DNA of 64,000 bases from Centroberyx gerrardi. Lineage: Eukaryota; Chordata; Actinopteri; Beryciformes; Berycidae. The notes beneath the pieces are model-generated. The model was not told where the DNA came from, searched no databases, and saw only the letters and a program-made list of their open reading frames with translations. The stretch spans positions 6,580,102 through 6,644,101 of the forward strand of contig NC_136013.1 in the NCBI RefSeq assembly GCF_048128805.1. Reading direction: 5' to 3'. The translations under genes and the position numbers were made by a program. This document shows positions 41,301 through 53,796 of this stretch, piece by piece. Within the stretch, counting starts at the first letter, position 1; each line of letters begins with the position of its first letter.

Positions 41301-44300
41301 AATAGGACGAGCAGGTGAAGTTGGAGGCCGAGTGTGGAAAACATGAACGAAACCTGAAGATTTTAGAAAACAAGCTGAAGGTTCACGAAGACAACATCCA
41401 AGCTATGAAAAATGAACTTGCTCAAAAAGAAGAGGAGTTGCAGGTAACGATTTCCCTCCAGTGCTGAAGAGTAAAGTCTGACAAGAGCAGTGCTGAAAAT
41501 TTGTATTTATTTATTAAACTCCCATTAGCTACTTCATGTGCAGTTCCACTCTTCCTGCTGTCTCCACAGGCAGATTGGAGTTTAGCAGTACAAACATTTC
41601 TCACAAATGGAATCATCTCATTGGTTGAGCTAAGTGGAGCCAAAGAACCACAGTTTTTCTGGCTATGTGACATCAGACTGAAGCTCAGTTATAAAAAAAG
41701 GCCAGGGGTAAGAGAGAAGGTACAATAATACAATAATACACAATATTATGAAGCCTATAGACATTTTTTATAACCAATTCTGTAAACCACTTTAGTACAA
41801 ACCTGTTTTGTTTTTGAAGTGCTATATGAATAAACTTGAACTATAGCACTCTTGGTATTAACTGAAAAAAAATGCAATCTAGCCAAGTTAGCTAGTTAAC
41901 ATAGCGTAGCTGACCTTCCAAGTTCAAACTAGCCATACTAGTCTATAGCTATCTAGGTAAGCTAGTTAGCTAGCTGCTGACCTTCCAACATCATGAATGC
42001 CATGGTCATGAATGAATGAAAATAATAAGTCTTACCATTTATTTCTTTATATATTTTAACCGTAGTTCAAGTTTGCCAGTTAGGCTAACTTGCAGTCCAA
42101 GCACAAAACTGTTGATGTTTAGCTCCGCCCACTGAAGTTGAACTCAACCAATGAGATGATTTCTACCTCCAGAGTAGGCTAGATCTGTCTCCAAGAAATG
42201 TTTGTACAACTAAAATTCCAATCTGCTCCACATATAGATAATTCATCATCCATCACAACAGTGAGCTGATTTGTTAAAATTTTTGTGTGAGAATGAGATG
42301 TTAACCACAGTGTTGACATGGTGACAGGAGTACGTGTCCAAGGCCTCAGAGATTAGTCCTGAACGGCAGCAGGTGGACCGCAGCGCCAAGAGCGTGGACA
42401 CAGAGATCACCAGGCTGAGGAGGAGGATCAGCGTGCAGGAGAGCAGCCACGGAGACCAGGAGCAGGTGGTCAGGTACAGCAGGCTCCCAAAAACACCTGG
42501 GACTGGTGCTATTTCACTTTACACCAAACATGTCCCAGAGGCAGAGCGGCTCTGGAGGCAGAACCTATTTTTATTGGTTACGAAACCAAACCCCTTCATT
42601 TTATCCCAGAAGTGTCCTTAATTTCTCCATTACATAAACATGAATTATCCATTAACCGCTTTAAAAAAGTAAGGTTAGTATCATGGGTTTTTAAGGGATT
42701 TATTCATGGGTTGATTCATGGAGACACTAGTAATTAAGGGATTTTTCATGGCTTTTATGCATGGTTTACAGGGTTATTAATGAGTTATTAATGGAACGTT
42801 CCTGTCTCCCTGAATTTTACATTAAATTAGAGCGTAAGCAGTCAAAAATTAAGGGGTGTTTAAGGTGGTTTTGATGGGATCTCCTCCATTAATAATAATT
42901 TTAAGGGATTACTGGTTCGTAGAGGTATCTCAGTGGGTGGAGCCAAAGGATCACAGTTTTTAGCAAACTGGCAAATGGCAAAAAAGGAACTATGGTCAAA
43001 ATATAAACAAGAAATATAAAGATTGTCTCTAAATAGCTTGGATGGTCAGCTAGGCTAACTAGCTAACCTAAGATAACTTTTTTCAGGCAGTTGCAAGAGA
43101 GCTAGGCTTCAAAATATTAGCTACCTCTCTTACCCCTGTGTTTTTCACTCCTCATCCTAGTTACTTATAGCCAGAAAAACTGTGGTTCCGCCCATTGAGG
43201 TTTAACTCAACCAATGAGATGATTTCTGCCACTGAGAAATGTTGTATAACTAAAACTCCAATCTGCCCTTTGGCCATTGCTAAATCATTTGCTGGGCTCG
43301 TTTCACACATGCGCACTGACGGCTGAAATACCCCCCAAAAATTGAGGCTATGCCATTTCTTCCCTCTGCCCTCATTAGGGAATATGCCGAGGCCCTCGCC
43401 GTCTACAGAGACAAAACCAACCAAGTGAGAGATCTGAAGAGGTTCATTGATCGGCTCGATAACATCATGTCAGACAGGCAGAACCGATACAAAATAATGC
43501 GTAGGTAAATGACGGTTCAGTGACTTTCAAAAAACAACTTAGAAATACATTATTATAGTGTTTACTTGCCTTCCCTGCTTTTGTCTGATGCTCTCTTGTT
43601 CCTAAAGGTCCCTCTCTGTCAGGTGCAAGTTATACTTCAATAACTTCCTGATAAAGATGAACTGCTGTGGCTCTATGATGTTTGATCACAACAATGAGAC
43701 ACTCTCAATCTCGGTACGTCCATCTATCATCATTATTGTCTGTATAACATCATTATCATTAATGTTATTTTTATGAAATGCACACATAGAAAGTTTGCTC
43801 CTGCATTCGTTGGGACACATTTTTTGCAACATATATCCAGCTGTATGATTATTTTTTATGTAGCAGTTAACATAATGAAGAGGGAATAACTTATGACTTA
43901 TATTACTTAGTGTTTTTTATTCTTCTGTTGTATTGTTTGCTTGTCAGTTTATGAGTTGATCATTTTAGAATTGCTGTTGTCATTGGCATAGAGGGTCATT
44001 CCTATGCTGGACTATTTTTGATTTTGAAATTTTAATGTAATGTAATGGTTTTCATCTATTTACGGTTTTTAATCCATTTATTGTTTTAATCAATTTATTT
44101 TATGTAAAGCACTTTTGAATTGCATTCTATGTATGAATGGTGCTATATATATAAATTTAATATTATTATTATTTGAATATAATACCAATTCAGTGAGTCT
44201 TGACTAACTAACAACGGATAGACACAGCAAAATGCAAAAGTGCCATATGAACAATACACAAGTCTATGTTGTGTCTCACACACACAGGTAAAGCCTCCAG

Positions 44301-44993
44301 GCAGGGAGAACGACGGTGTGAGTGACATGAGGTCTCTGTCTGGTGGCGAACGCTCCTTCTCCACTGTGTGTTTCATCCTCTCCCTGTGGGAGATCACCGA
44401 ATCGCCCTTCAGGTGCCTCGACGAGTTTGACGTCTATATGGTAAGTCTGCATGATGATAGCGCATAAGGTGTCAAAAACACAGCGTGATCTGACACACAC
44501 GATTTGTGTAAAACCAAGAGACAACCACCAAGGGATGTGTCCTGATTTAGATTTCACACACGCCTGGCTTTAACTCACTTTGATAAACTAATCCCCTTCA
44601 TTTGCTATATAGGATATGCACAATCGGAGAATCTCATTGGATCTCCTGCTAGAGCTGTCGGAAAGGCAGCACCTTCGCCAGTTTATCTTCATTACACCCC
44701 TGACCACTAGGTGACCCTCTTCCTAAAGTCTTCCTCTGTGTTTACATGTTGTTCCTTCCATCACTTTAAATCTTTGTCTGTTGTGCATGTTTTTTCCAGT
44801 TCAGGTCCCCTCCTTTCTGTCTATTTGCTTGTATAAAGTCTTTAAAAGCAGTGTCTGTAGCATTTGATGATGTTCAAATGTTGCCCATGTTGTGTGTCTT
44901 TTCAGCCATCTACCCAAAAGCAGCCTCATCAAAATCCATCAGCTTCAGGATCCGGAAAGAGACAGGAGTCAAACAGGAGATGAAGACCAGTGA
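32350..44993 (+). CDS. smc6: smc6, structural maintenance of chromosomes protein 6, complete
   Basis: ATPase core of the nuclear SMC5/6 complex, acting in recombination repair and replication-fork stability. Exons: 32350-32490, 32591-32702, 33146-33251, 33443-33579, 34220-34281, 34532-34612, 34897-34998, 35255-35374, 36070-36165, 36325-36471, 36625-36713, 36907-37077, 37220-37398, 37822-38023, 38195-38309, 38450-38610, 39647-39782, 40160-40240, 40733-40903, 41306-41443, 42328-42473, 43379-43504, 43608-43713, 44288-44440, 44613-44710 and 44906-44993. They sum to 3264 nt, 1087 aa, matching vertebrate SMC6. Walker A GNNGSGKS is split over exons 2-3 (about residue 80-88). Coiled coil follows, then the hinge ([25 protein letters not shown]), a second coiled coil, signature LSGGERS (about 991) and Walker [11 protein letters not shown] (about 1016). 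All catalytic motifs are intact. Coiled-coil sequence is rather diverged from mammals, as is usual. Confidence 0.96.
35615..35790 (+). repeat. LINE-like 3' tail remnant in an smc6 intron
   Basis: TTTTATTTGTATAGCACC followed by TTACAAAGTGCTTCACAAAAC resembles the conserved 3' ends of fish LINEs and derived SINEs. An inverted relative (AAAGCACTTTTGAATTGCAT, GGTGCTATATATATAAAT) lies at 44104-44160. Family not assigned. Confidence 0.4.
38714..39300. mobile_element. MITE copy B (relative of 19266-19823) in an smc6 intron
   Basis: Left AAGGAAAAATCCACCCTAAA and right GGGTTTTTCCTT are inverse. The interior shares GATATTTCCAGCGCAG, TACAATGGAGT, CATTTTGCACCGAT and GTAAATTACAACAC with copy A in the GPCR gene. 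The terminal TTAA is lost on both sides. Confidence 0.65.
39355..39640. repeat. minisatellite abutting the acceptor of smc6 exon 17
   Basis: Imperfect units of about 40 bp built on TTTGGAAATGTGGT.AAATTG followed by CTACTGT recur about seven times. The last two 80-bp double units (39497-39610) are nearly identical. The array ends a few tens of bases before the acceptor at 39646, so it may form part of the polypyrimidine and branch-point region. Confidence 0.75.
41571..42225. mobile_element. long-TIR fold-back element in an smc6 intron, copy 1
   Basis: CAGATTGGAGTTTAGCAGTA at the left is inverted at the right (TACAACTAAAATTCCAATCTG). The arms of about 150 bp include CATCTCATTGGTTGAG and its inverse CTCAACCAATGAGATG. 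The middle contains GCTAGTTAGC-type palindromes. No coding capacity. Confidence 0.7.
42925..43266. mobile_element. fold-back element in an smc6 intron, copy 2 (left-truncated)
   Basis: The right arm (GGTTCCGCCCATTGAGG, CTCAACCAATGAGATG, AACTCCAATCTG) matches the right arm of copy 1. The left arm is reduced to GTGGGTGGAGCCAAAGGATCACAGTTTT. It ends about 110 bases before the acceptor of exon 22 at 43378. Confidence 0.6.
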
Positions 44994-46310
44994 CAGAAAC
45001 TGCTACACATAAAAAAGTGTGTTTATATGCACATTTTATAATTCAGTATTATTGGGGATAGTCAGTTATTCTTTGCAAGAGTTGGAGGTGGTGTTAGTTT
45101 GTTTTCTGGGATAAGTTCAGGGCCTTGTTATTAGAAATCCAAGTATGATAGTTGGGATATGCTGGTATTGGCTGTAAATGTATTCAGTTTGTAGTTGTTG
45201 TTTTTTTGCAGACTGTGAATGCTCTGTTTTTATGTTCATACTCAGAATACTCTGTTCATTCATCTATACAGATAGATAGAGAGAGAGGAGATATGTGGTT
45301 GGAAAGATGCATGTAAACAGTTTATTGGATCTTAATCACTGGGATTTTATTCAATTATGAACTGAGTGAGTGAACTGATGAACTGATTGTAAAATGACAT
45401 TAGTAGCATTTGTAGGCTTTTTTTTAACTGTATAATCTGCAGTATGGTGGCCTAATGGTCAAAGAGACTGTTCTGTAACTGGAGGGTCACAGGTTCAATT
45501 CCTGCAGGACAGTGAATCCCTACCTGGTCATGTAAGCTGCTCTGGATAGGAGTGTCAGCTAAATGACAAAATAATGGTCAGAAATGCATAAATTACTAAC
45601 ACAGAGGATTGTGTGTTGTATGAAACTTAAACTCATGTATTTTCAACCCAATTTTTAAGCTTCTGATGTTCTAATCTGACATTAATACGCAATAGGCAAG
45701 ATATCCTGCTCAAATTTGCTTCAGGCATTTGTTGGTGCGTCATTTTCGACTTTTGTGTGTTTTTACAAAAACATTGTAGACAAAAGCATAGTGCTGATAG
45801 CGACTCAGTAATGGTTATGCAATTGCTGTTTAACTGGAGTTATGTTTGTTTTTTGGTTGTTAATTTTAGGACTGTAGCAACTCTAGAAAATTGCATTAAT
45901 TTACTTATCATAATTGATATAATTACTTTGTAATTATATTTTGATGGTCTTGTGCAGTTGGTAATATGAATGGTCTATCTGTAATTTCTTACTTCTCTGC
46001 ATGAGTTGCAACAAAAAGGATTGCATGTGAAAATGTTACAGTGGAAATGTTTTAATACATTTTGCGGAATTTCTTTTTTTTTTTACCTCATGAATTTGGT
46101 ATTAGACAAGAAGACTCCACTCTGTGAACCCGTGACTCTACTCAACCTCACAGTGTTAATGTTTGTACAACAGGCAACTTGTCTCTTCATCAGTGAATTG
46201 GGTTGATCATGTAAGGGCTCTGTAGCATACAAGAAAGATGCCAGTTGACACTCATCTTATAGCTGTGAACTCAAGTGTTACTGTTGTTGCAATAAACTTT
46301 GAGTAGAAAT
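44994..46310 (+). other. smc6: 3'UTR of smc6 with an embedded SINE
   Basis: Non-coding after the TGA at 44991-44993. The first strong poly(A) signal is AATAAA at 46291-46296 (GCAATAAACTTTGAG). It holds the tRNA-derived SINE at 45437-45575. The exact cleavage site is inferred. Confidence 0.5.
45437..45575 (+). mobile_element. tRNA-derived SINE in the smc6 3'UTR
   Basis: The tRNA-like head carries an A-box-like TGGCCTAATGGTCA and a B-box-like GGTTCAATTCC. It is followed by a conserved fish SINE/LINE-type tail GCTCTGGATAGGAGTGTCAG then CTAAATGACAAAATAATG. The head does not close into a proper acceptor stem, so it is not a functional tRNA gene. Confidence 0.8.
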
Positions 46311-48208
46311 CATGGCTGGCCTAAGCACTTTTGTACGGAACATACTTGATAGCAGTAATGCAAATCGCAGGGAAAATACATAGATCCAGGACTGTCCATC
46401 CATCCACGGCAACATACATAACTAAAATGTGCATCAGTCTCAACGCTGCACAAATAATTAAATGCCATCAGTCATCACTACCAGCTCCATTAACTGCACC
46501 TGCTAGACCATGTCTTTTGAAAAAGCCCATTGATGTTTTATTCATTTTAATCACTACAGAATTAATTTTGGGTGCAACACATGCCACATGTATAAAAGAA
46601 CAAAAGAAATACAGTCACTTGTATGTTGATTTTTCATATTCGATATAAACATTTACTAGACAAAGATTTTGACATTGCCATTGGATTGGACTGTATAAAT
46701 AATAAAGACATAACAACAATGTGGGGTTTGGTCTCAGTTATGCTGTGGATAGAACAGTGAAAAGCTCCTGCAACCTCCACTACTGTTAAGTGGACTACAA
46801 GCAGACACTCAGTCCATGCTTGCATAGCCTAGAAATGGGAAAAGCAAAAGTGTTGAAATGAAAGAGAATTTCCACAATAGCTTTAACCTACATAATCCAG
46901 TTGCCATCTTAACACTGAAACGCTCTTTCAGAGGCTTTATCAAGCACTTCACTCGAGGATCCTGCATCATTAATGATCGCTGAAAACTGAACAGATTAGA
47001 GAGATGAGACCTTCAATAAAAAGTTTTTCTTTACAAAAAGTTTTGTACGTAGGAATGCAGTGTGTCCAGTAAACATATGTGAGGCTTTTTCCTTTAGTTG
47101 CATTGGAAGTAGAGCCCCTCTCACAAGGCCCCCTAGAGGATGAGCTCCAAGCATTAAGGTCAAAAGCCAAAGATTGTATTCATTTTGCAGTGCTCTTCAT
47201 TTCTGTAAACATGTTGATATGTACTGTGTGAAGTTATCTGAGTCTTAAATCATATAAGCAGTCTGAAAAATCCAGCCAATTTTGTATTATCTTGGGGAAT
47301 ACGCATGAGTACTGTGCCTAATAACGGTGGTGGTAAATTTGGCCTTTCCCTAGATTCGGCGGCAACAGTACGACAAATCATAAGGGGACGGCGCTCCGCA
47401 AATATATTTCTACTCATCCCAGAAGTCACTGAAGCAAAACTTAATTCAACGTTTACGTGACGGCTCTTCCTTGGAGATTAGCCCACAACCACAACCCAAA
47501 TGTCTGTCCTTCAAAACTCAAGTGGCACACATACACATGTATCAATGGAGGGAAGCATGCTCCCACGTTAGGTGAACTAATGGGTCTAATGAGTCACATA
47601 CTGTACATCCCATGCAACAATACTAAATGAATTCTGGAGGGTTTCTCTTTTTATACCCACCTAAGGATGCAAAAGGTAAGAGATTATATTTTTTGACACA
47701 TAATATATGCATGCAAAGAACCTACTCTTCTTGGTTCCATCGTGTGAAAACATCTGGAACAGACAGGAGCCTCTCTATTCTCCAAGAGCTCAAGACGTCT
47801 GGATAGTAGAGACAGTTACAATTATCATAGGAATTATTGTTTCGTTACTATTATGTAAAGCATACAGTAGCTGCAGCAGTGAACATTGGGGATCCTAAAT
47901 ACTGCAGGAACATAATTTAATGCAGTGCTCCACTGATATACAAGCTAAGGTTGAATGAGAATGTATAGGGTTACTGTGCACAAATCACATCGGCATGTTT
48001 TGAAATATAAATGTATGATATCATATAGCTATATTCAAAATTATTCAGCATTTGACATTCTCATGCATACGACCACAAGAAGCGAGTCCATTGAAAAATA
48101 GTCCAAGCATTATTTTTTTTTCCTGTGGAAATGGCAGAGAACCTAATGAGACATTAAAACATGTGCTGCTGTCCAGAGTGTGTAGATACAGGCGGGAGAG
48201 GAGCGAGC
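46311..48208 (-). other. vsnl1: 3'UTR of vsnl1 and short intergenic gap
   Basis: Minus-strand AATAAA at 46537-46542 lies about 1.7 kb past the vsnl1 stop and only 240 bases from the smc6 poly(A) signal, making the two genes tightly convergent. No ORF of interest seen. Confidence 0.45.
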
Positions 48209-49430
48209 TCACTTCTGCATGTCACACTGCAAGAGGAGCACGATGGACGGGTCGCTCTTCGCCGCCTCTTTGAACTCCTCCAACGAGATCTGGTCGTCGT
48301 TGTTCTTATCCATTTTGCTGAAGATCCTGTCCACCCTCTGCTCTGGTGTCAATCCGTCCTCATTCATCTTCATCATGATCACAGTGCCCACCATTTTGTA
48401 AATAGCCTGTGAACGTGGGTGAGGCACAGTGAGAAGTTAGCCAAGGGTTATGGCTTGTTATGCAAATCAGCAAAACCTACATTTGTTTATGCTGCCAAGG
48501 TTAGGTGTTTGATTCCTAACCACCCATGCTAAAAATGTATGGATGTAGTTTTTGTTTAGGATCTTTTGAAAAAAACTAATATATTTATGTCACTACACAA
48601 GAGTTGTCAATATACTCCTGCACCAATGACATACTCCTGTACATTTACTATACTGATTCTGTTTCCAATACTGAAATGTGATAATGTAATTCAATAGAGC
48701 TGCAGTTTGTCATTGGTGAACTGCCTCCTGTAATCAAGAAATTGTCAGTGCGGGTGAGACTGATAACAGGGTAACAGAGTGAGTCCTTCCCTAAATGAGG
48801 GCTTAATGATTTGATAATCCCTCACCTCAATTATCTCCAGCATCTCCACCCGGGTGATTTTGCCATCACCATCCAGGTCATACATGTTGAAGGCCCAGTT
48901 GAGTTTCTGCTCAAAGCTGCCGCGGGATGTGATGGACAGAGCGCAGATGAACTCTCGGAAATCGATGGTGCCGTCGCTGTTTTTGTCAAAGGTTCTGAAG
49001 GCGTGCTGTGCAAATTTTGATGCATCACCATAAGGGAAGAACTGCGAATCAGAGAGAGACGGCCTTGTTACTCTTCAATAATTCAGCAAAGGCTGAAAAA
49101 GCCTTCGCTCTTGTGATGGCAACAGTAAGAGTATAGCATCCACTTCAAGATACTTACACAAAATGGCAAATAGTAATGCACAATTAAACTTCAAAGCCTC
49201 AAAACTCTCAAGCCTTTATGACAGATGCACGAGAAGCAGAGGGTAAAGAGGGGTAGCGGTTCACACACCTTGACATAAAGCTGCTGGAACTCATCCAGAT
49301 TGAGCCTGCCACTGGGGCAGTCTTTCAGGAAGCCTTTGTACCATTGCTTCAGCTCATGTTCATTAAACTCTGTGTTCTTCACCAGATCCTCCATCACCTC
49401 GGGAGTCAGCTTGCTGTTCTGTTTTCCCAT
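48209..49430 (-). CDS. vsnl1: vsnl1, visinin-like protein 1 (VILIP-1), complete
   Basis: Neuronal calcium sensor with a calcium-myristoyl switch that moves to membranes on Ca2+ binding. Minus-strand exons 49430-49269, 49041-48826 and 48406-48209 give 54+72+65 = 191 aa, the family length. MGKQNSKL is an N-myristoylation signal. EF1 is degenerate ([13 protein letters not shown]). EF2 ([12 protein letters not shown], about 73-84), EF3 ([12 protein letters not shown], about 109-120) and EF4 ([12 protein letters not shown], about 159-170) look canonical. The sequence is almost identical to mammalian VSNL1 and ends LLLQCDMQK, which separates it from hippocalcin and neurocalcin. The acceptor 5 bases before the ATG (exon edge 49435) implies an upstream 5'UTR exon. 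Adjacent smc6 matches the mammalian neighbourhood. I cannot say whether it is the a or b fish copy. Confidence 0.96.
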
Positions 49431-51262
49431 GGTTCCTGTGGTGCAAGAACACGTGAATAATGCATTTATCTATGCTTCAGCGATGGCAGCATGAAAAGCT
49501 CTAGCACAGAGAGCGAACCGCACCTTTTAATTTTCACTCCAAACGCGGGAACGCTGAATGTGTGTGTGGGTTTTGATGGGCATCGAATGTTTCCCTGATG
49601 CTTGTGTTCTATTTCTGTTCCCTCAGCCTGTTTGTGCCAGTCTGTGGCCTGGGTACACACACTGACCTGGATCATCACTGTCAGCAGAACCAGTTCATCA
49701 AATGTTCGATCGGTGCTATCAAGTTTCCATTACAACCACTGTTGTATAACCTGACAATGACAACAAAGCATCTGCATGCCTGTAAGAGAAACACTGCTGC
49801 AGGACAATGTACAGTAACCCACAGAGCTGAGTGAGAACAACAGTTCCCACCAAGGAGCACACACTGTAGCACTACATCTGGACTGCTGGGGTAGCCAAGG
49901 CTGTTTCCTGCATAATTGATTGGTCAATCAATTTAGCCTAATGATTGAGTAATAAGCCTATGTCACCAAGCGACTTAGCTAATTGTGGCAATAAGGAATC
50001 CACAGACCAATCGGCCTGGATTCGTTTGTTATTCACACAGAAGGCCCACAGTAGCAATCATGAGAACTTCAGCAGCAACACCAAGGCAGCCTGTCAAAAG
50101 CCCTGAATGCATTAATTATTGACGTATGATGTGGCAAATGAGAGAAAGTGGCTCAGGATGCAGCAATTCTCAATACATAATGTAACAAATGAGACAGCAG
50201 AATCTTATTTGAACACATTAATTAATGCTGTTGTGAATGAAGAAGAATGTCCAGCACTTGAGACAAACATGGTCCACATCTCTTTGCAGCAGCATGACAG
50301 CAGGCTGGACAGCTCTAAGAGGACTGCATTGGCTTGGGCCTCTTACAACAAATAGCAGAAATGTGTGGTGCAGCCAAAATCAGTGCAAAGCACAGCTTTT
50401 AGGCTTCATCAGCTGCGTATGATATAACGAGTTCTGACGAGCCCGGTTGGTAATTATAAAACTGAACCTAGGTTTAATCTCTAAAATAGGCTGCAATGAA
50501 TGACCTTGAGGACAAACATTTTGCAGGAAGATGACAAAACGAAATTGTTCATGATGGGCTGAGAATACGGCTCGTCGTGTCATCATGTAATTACCGTCTT
50601 TAGTGAAATATCCGCCATATATCACACAGGCCACAGGTATGAACGACTTGTTCTATCTAAATAAAGGTAACAGCTGCTATTTTATTCCATGCTTTGGGCA
50701 ATGACATCTGAGTTATGCTGTTAATGCTAACCGCCTCTGTGAGAGCAAGAGAGACGCTGCTGCATTCCGATAGAAACGACGCAGTGAGAGTATTTTGAGA
50801 TTAGATCCCACCATCCTGTTTCTAATGACATCTTTCCATGCGCATCGGCTGAAAAAAACATGTCAAAATTTCATAACCAAACAGGCCTATTTTTAAACAC
50901 AAGACAGCTCTCTCGGAGCCACCAGAGAATCATGCGAGAGGAATAAAAGCCAATTAAATGAGCTAATTCTGATGACATTTCTTTAATTCGTCAAATTATT
51001 CCTCAAGGTTTTTTTTCTGGTTGTTTCCAGGAAAAACGCAATGCCTTTATTTTAAGGGATGCGCAGGTGCCAAAACCTCTCCCCGATAGCATGTCAGCCC
51101 TCTCCCCATTCCCATTCATTCAAATGGAGAAAAATGATTAAAAAATAAATAAATACGTGATACATTAACATAAGCCATTCATCGCTCACTCCCTGTATAA
51201 TTTCAAATAGGCATTTGACAATCTGACATAGGTTAATACATCTGCAGGCAATTACTTCTTAC

Positions 51263-51450
51263 CTTATTATAAATTTGGTGATATCGGAATAAATCTGCAC
51301 CGGCTCCTGCAACCCCTTCCGATGAAATCGTTTGCCCAAAAGGGGATTTATTCTCACACTGCTCGCCTTCTTAAAAACGCTGGATGAATTTCTCGATTTC
51401 CCGACGTTATTCCAGATGAGGCGCAGCAGGGACCGATCCCACGCCAGTCT
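51263..51450 (-). promoter_or_regulatory. vsnl1: candidate 5'UTR exon and promoter of vsnl1
   Basis: On the minus strand a good donor (ATAATAAG then GTAAGAAG, exon edge 51263) ends a GC-richer, CpG-containing segment that continues to about 51500. It is the best candidate for the non-coding first exon demanded by the acceptor at 49436-49438. The exact transcription start cannot be seen. Confidence 0.4.
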
Positions 51451-53796
51451 TTGGTTATGCGACTATAGGAGCACGGCGTCACCCGTGTGCATCACAGCCT
51501 GATCATAAGTTCACTGTTGCTCTGCTCAAAACCCTGCCCGCTGTAGGTTTAGGTGTAGCCCGCGTCGTTATAACCGCACGGTGGTATAATGACGCTTTTC
51601 ACCATGAGGATTGCAAATCTTATTTACACCATCAGGGAATAAATGTCCTGGGTTATGAATGATTCCTCTAAACTGTGTGCGTCTATGCAACATACAGTAC
51701 TTTGATGACATGCGTGTAATAATCTATCACATTGTCCAAATAATACATTGTCAGTGATGACTAATTGCTCCAGACATTTTAGCCTATATCTGTTTAAACC
51801 CTGTAAAATGTTTAATAATCCTAAAAAAAAAAAAAAAAAAAAGCCCCTGGCCAAAAATTCATGAGGCTTTTTTGTTTTTGGCAGACATATTGAACGCCTG
51901 ATTGTGCCCAGTTTTACTTCTTGTTACATGAAATAGACTGCTGTGGGTGTCTAAATGATCCATGAAGGTGTCCTATAACCTGTCCACAGCAAAATAAAAA
52001 TGATTTTATTAAGCACAATGATTATTTTATTATAGAATAATCATACCACTGGTTTCAGTCTTACCATTCATTTCACCCAAATGACATCCCCAAATGTTTT
52101 AATGCCAAGAAACCCCAAATAGATGTGCATTAGACCTCCATTTGATACGATTTTGTCCTAAGGAAGATTTTTGTGTGAATTTGTATATAATTATGTAACA
52201 GTCTATACTGTATTTGGGCTGATAACCACAGTGGGGAGAATGAAACCTATCATTAAAGCAGTTATCCTTATATTTTCTCTCACTGAGCGAAATTATAGAG
52301 GCAAACTACTCCTCGTTTTCACTGGGGACCTCCTGGGAGCCCCTCAAGCACCCCTGGAGGTCCCTGGGCCACAGTTTGGGAACCACTGATGTAGGTCACC
52401 ATTCTGTGTTAAATCAGGCCTAAATGTGTGTTAAAGCACGCTCAGATGAAGTCCCCAGCCAAATAACTCTCAGATGCGTGGGCCCACGTCCAAATCTGGA
52501 TCCGTTTAGGGGTTTTGGGTATGAAAACAAGTGATAATATTGTGTATTTCAATAAGCCGAAAACACACAAGCCTTGAACACAAAATGAAAATGGTTCATA
52601 AGACAGAGAAATAAATAGTCTTTCTCACACACACAAGCTCAGATTACTTGATTTCTTAATTTAATACTCACATACGGTACAGTATACACATAGGATTTCA
52701 TTTACATCTCACAAACACAAAAGCAAACAGTTAAATACATAGATAACTTTAGCACCAGTATAGAGTACTGATCCACTCAGCTTTCTCTAAAACTCTTATT
52801 CATAATGATTTTCAAAATAAAACACCTTAGCTCGATCTCACTAGGCATGGCTTACATGTAATATTTTTACAGCAGCATTCACTTACAAAGGTTAATTGAT
52901 TAAAAAAGGATGCATACTGTACACCAAAGTGGTATACAAAAGCAATACTATATTATATACCCATTTAGATAGCCATTTAGGTTTTCTCAGTGTAACATTT
53001 AAGTGTTTGGTGTATATTGACAACCTCTGTATCAACACTGATGCTTATTAAAAACATAGAAACATATGAATTAAAAACCAGTTCTTATGAGTATATATGA
53101 AGAGGCTATGGGGATAATTGGCATGTAACAATCTTGCATATTGAAACATAAATATTATATCACGTTCACAATGCTCTCATTTTTCTCATTATATGTAACA
53201 AGAGAGTCTCTGTCTTTCTATGTAGGCTATCATTTTGTTTTATTTAGATTATATTGTTTTGTATTAAAATTATATGAAAAAGAATGATTGTTTTACTAAT
53301 CACATGGAACCATTACCTTGTTTTTATAAAGTAATGTGAAAAAATAGTATCAAAATGAATTTTTTTAATCTCTCAATCAAAACAGCGTAGCAGTTGATGC
53401 ACTGTTTCTCAGTAAAGTCATATTATATTATGGATATGTTTTTGAAGATGCTTGTGAGTTTTGAGAAAGTGAGACTAGTCTTCAGGATATAAAGTGTTTT
53501 CTGTTATACATTTCTTATCAAATGACAAATCAGCAATTAAGCAGCCTGTGTTGTGCAGTTGGGAGACGAAGCTCTGTCACTGAAACTGCATTTTCCTTAC
53601 GCTGGCCTTACTGATTACATTATGTTAACATGTGTATGGAGGATGCATTCCACAATCTGAGAGTTGTTAATTAAAAATCTGTGCCAAAACCAGACTATTA
53701 AATGAGAAAGGGGTGAATTTGCGATCGATCATCACTACATGACATCATGAAATGCAAAAACCATCAGCAAAATGTATTGTTGGATTCAGAAAGCTT
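51451..53796. other. intergenic region between vsnl1 and scml4, including the scml4 3'UTR
   Basis: No gene seen. A poly-A run lies at 51823-51842. The last kilobase (about 52620-53796) is AT-rich sequence downstream of the scml4 stop and probably its long 3'UTR. Confidence 0.45.

Noticed and set aside
45437-45510. Possible functional tRNA gene
   Set aside because: Box-like motifs are present but acceptor and anticodon stems do not close, and a SINE tail follows.
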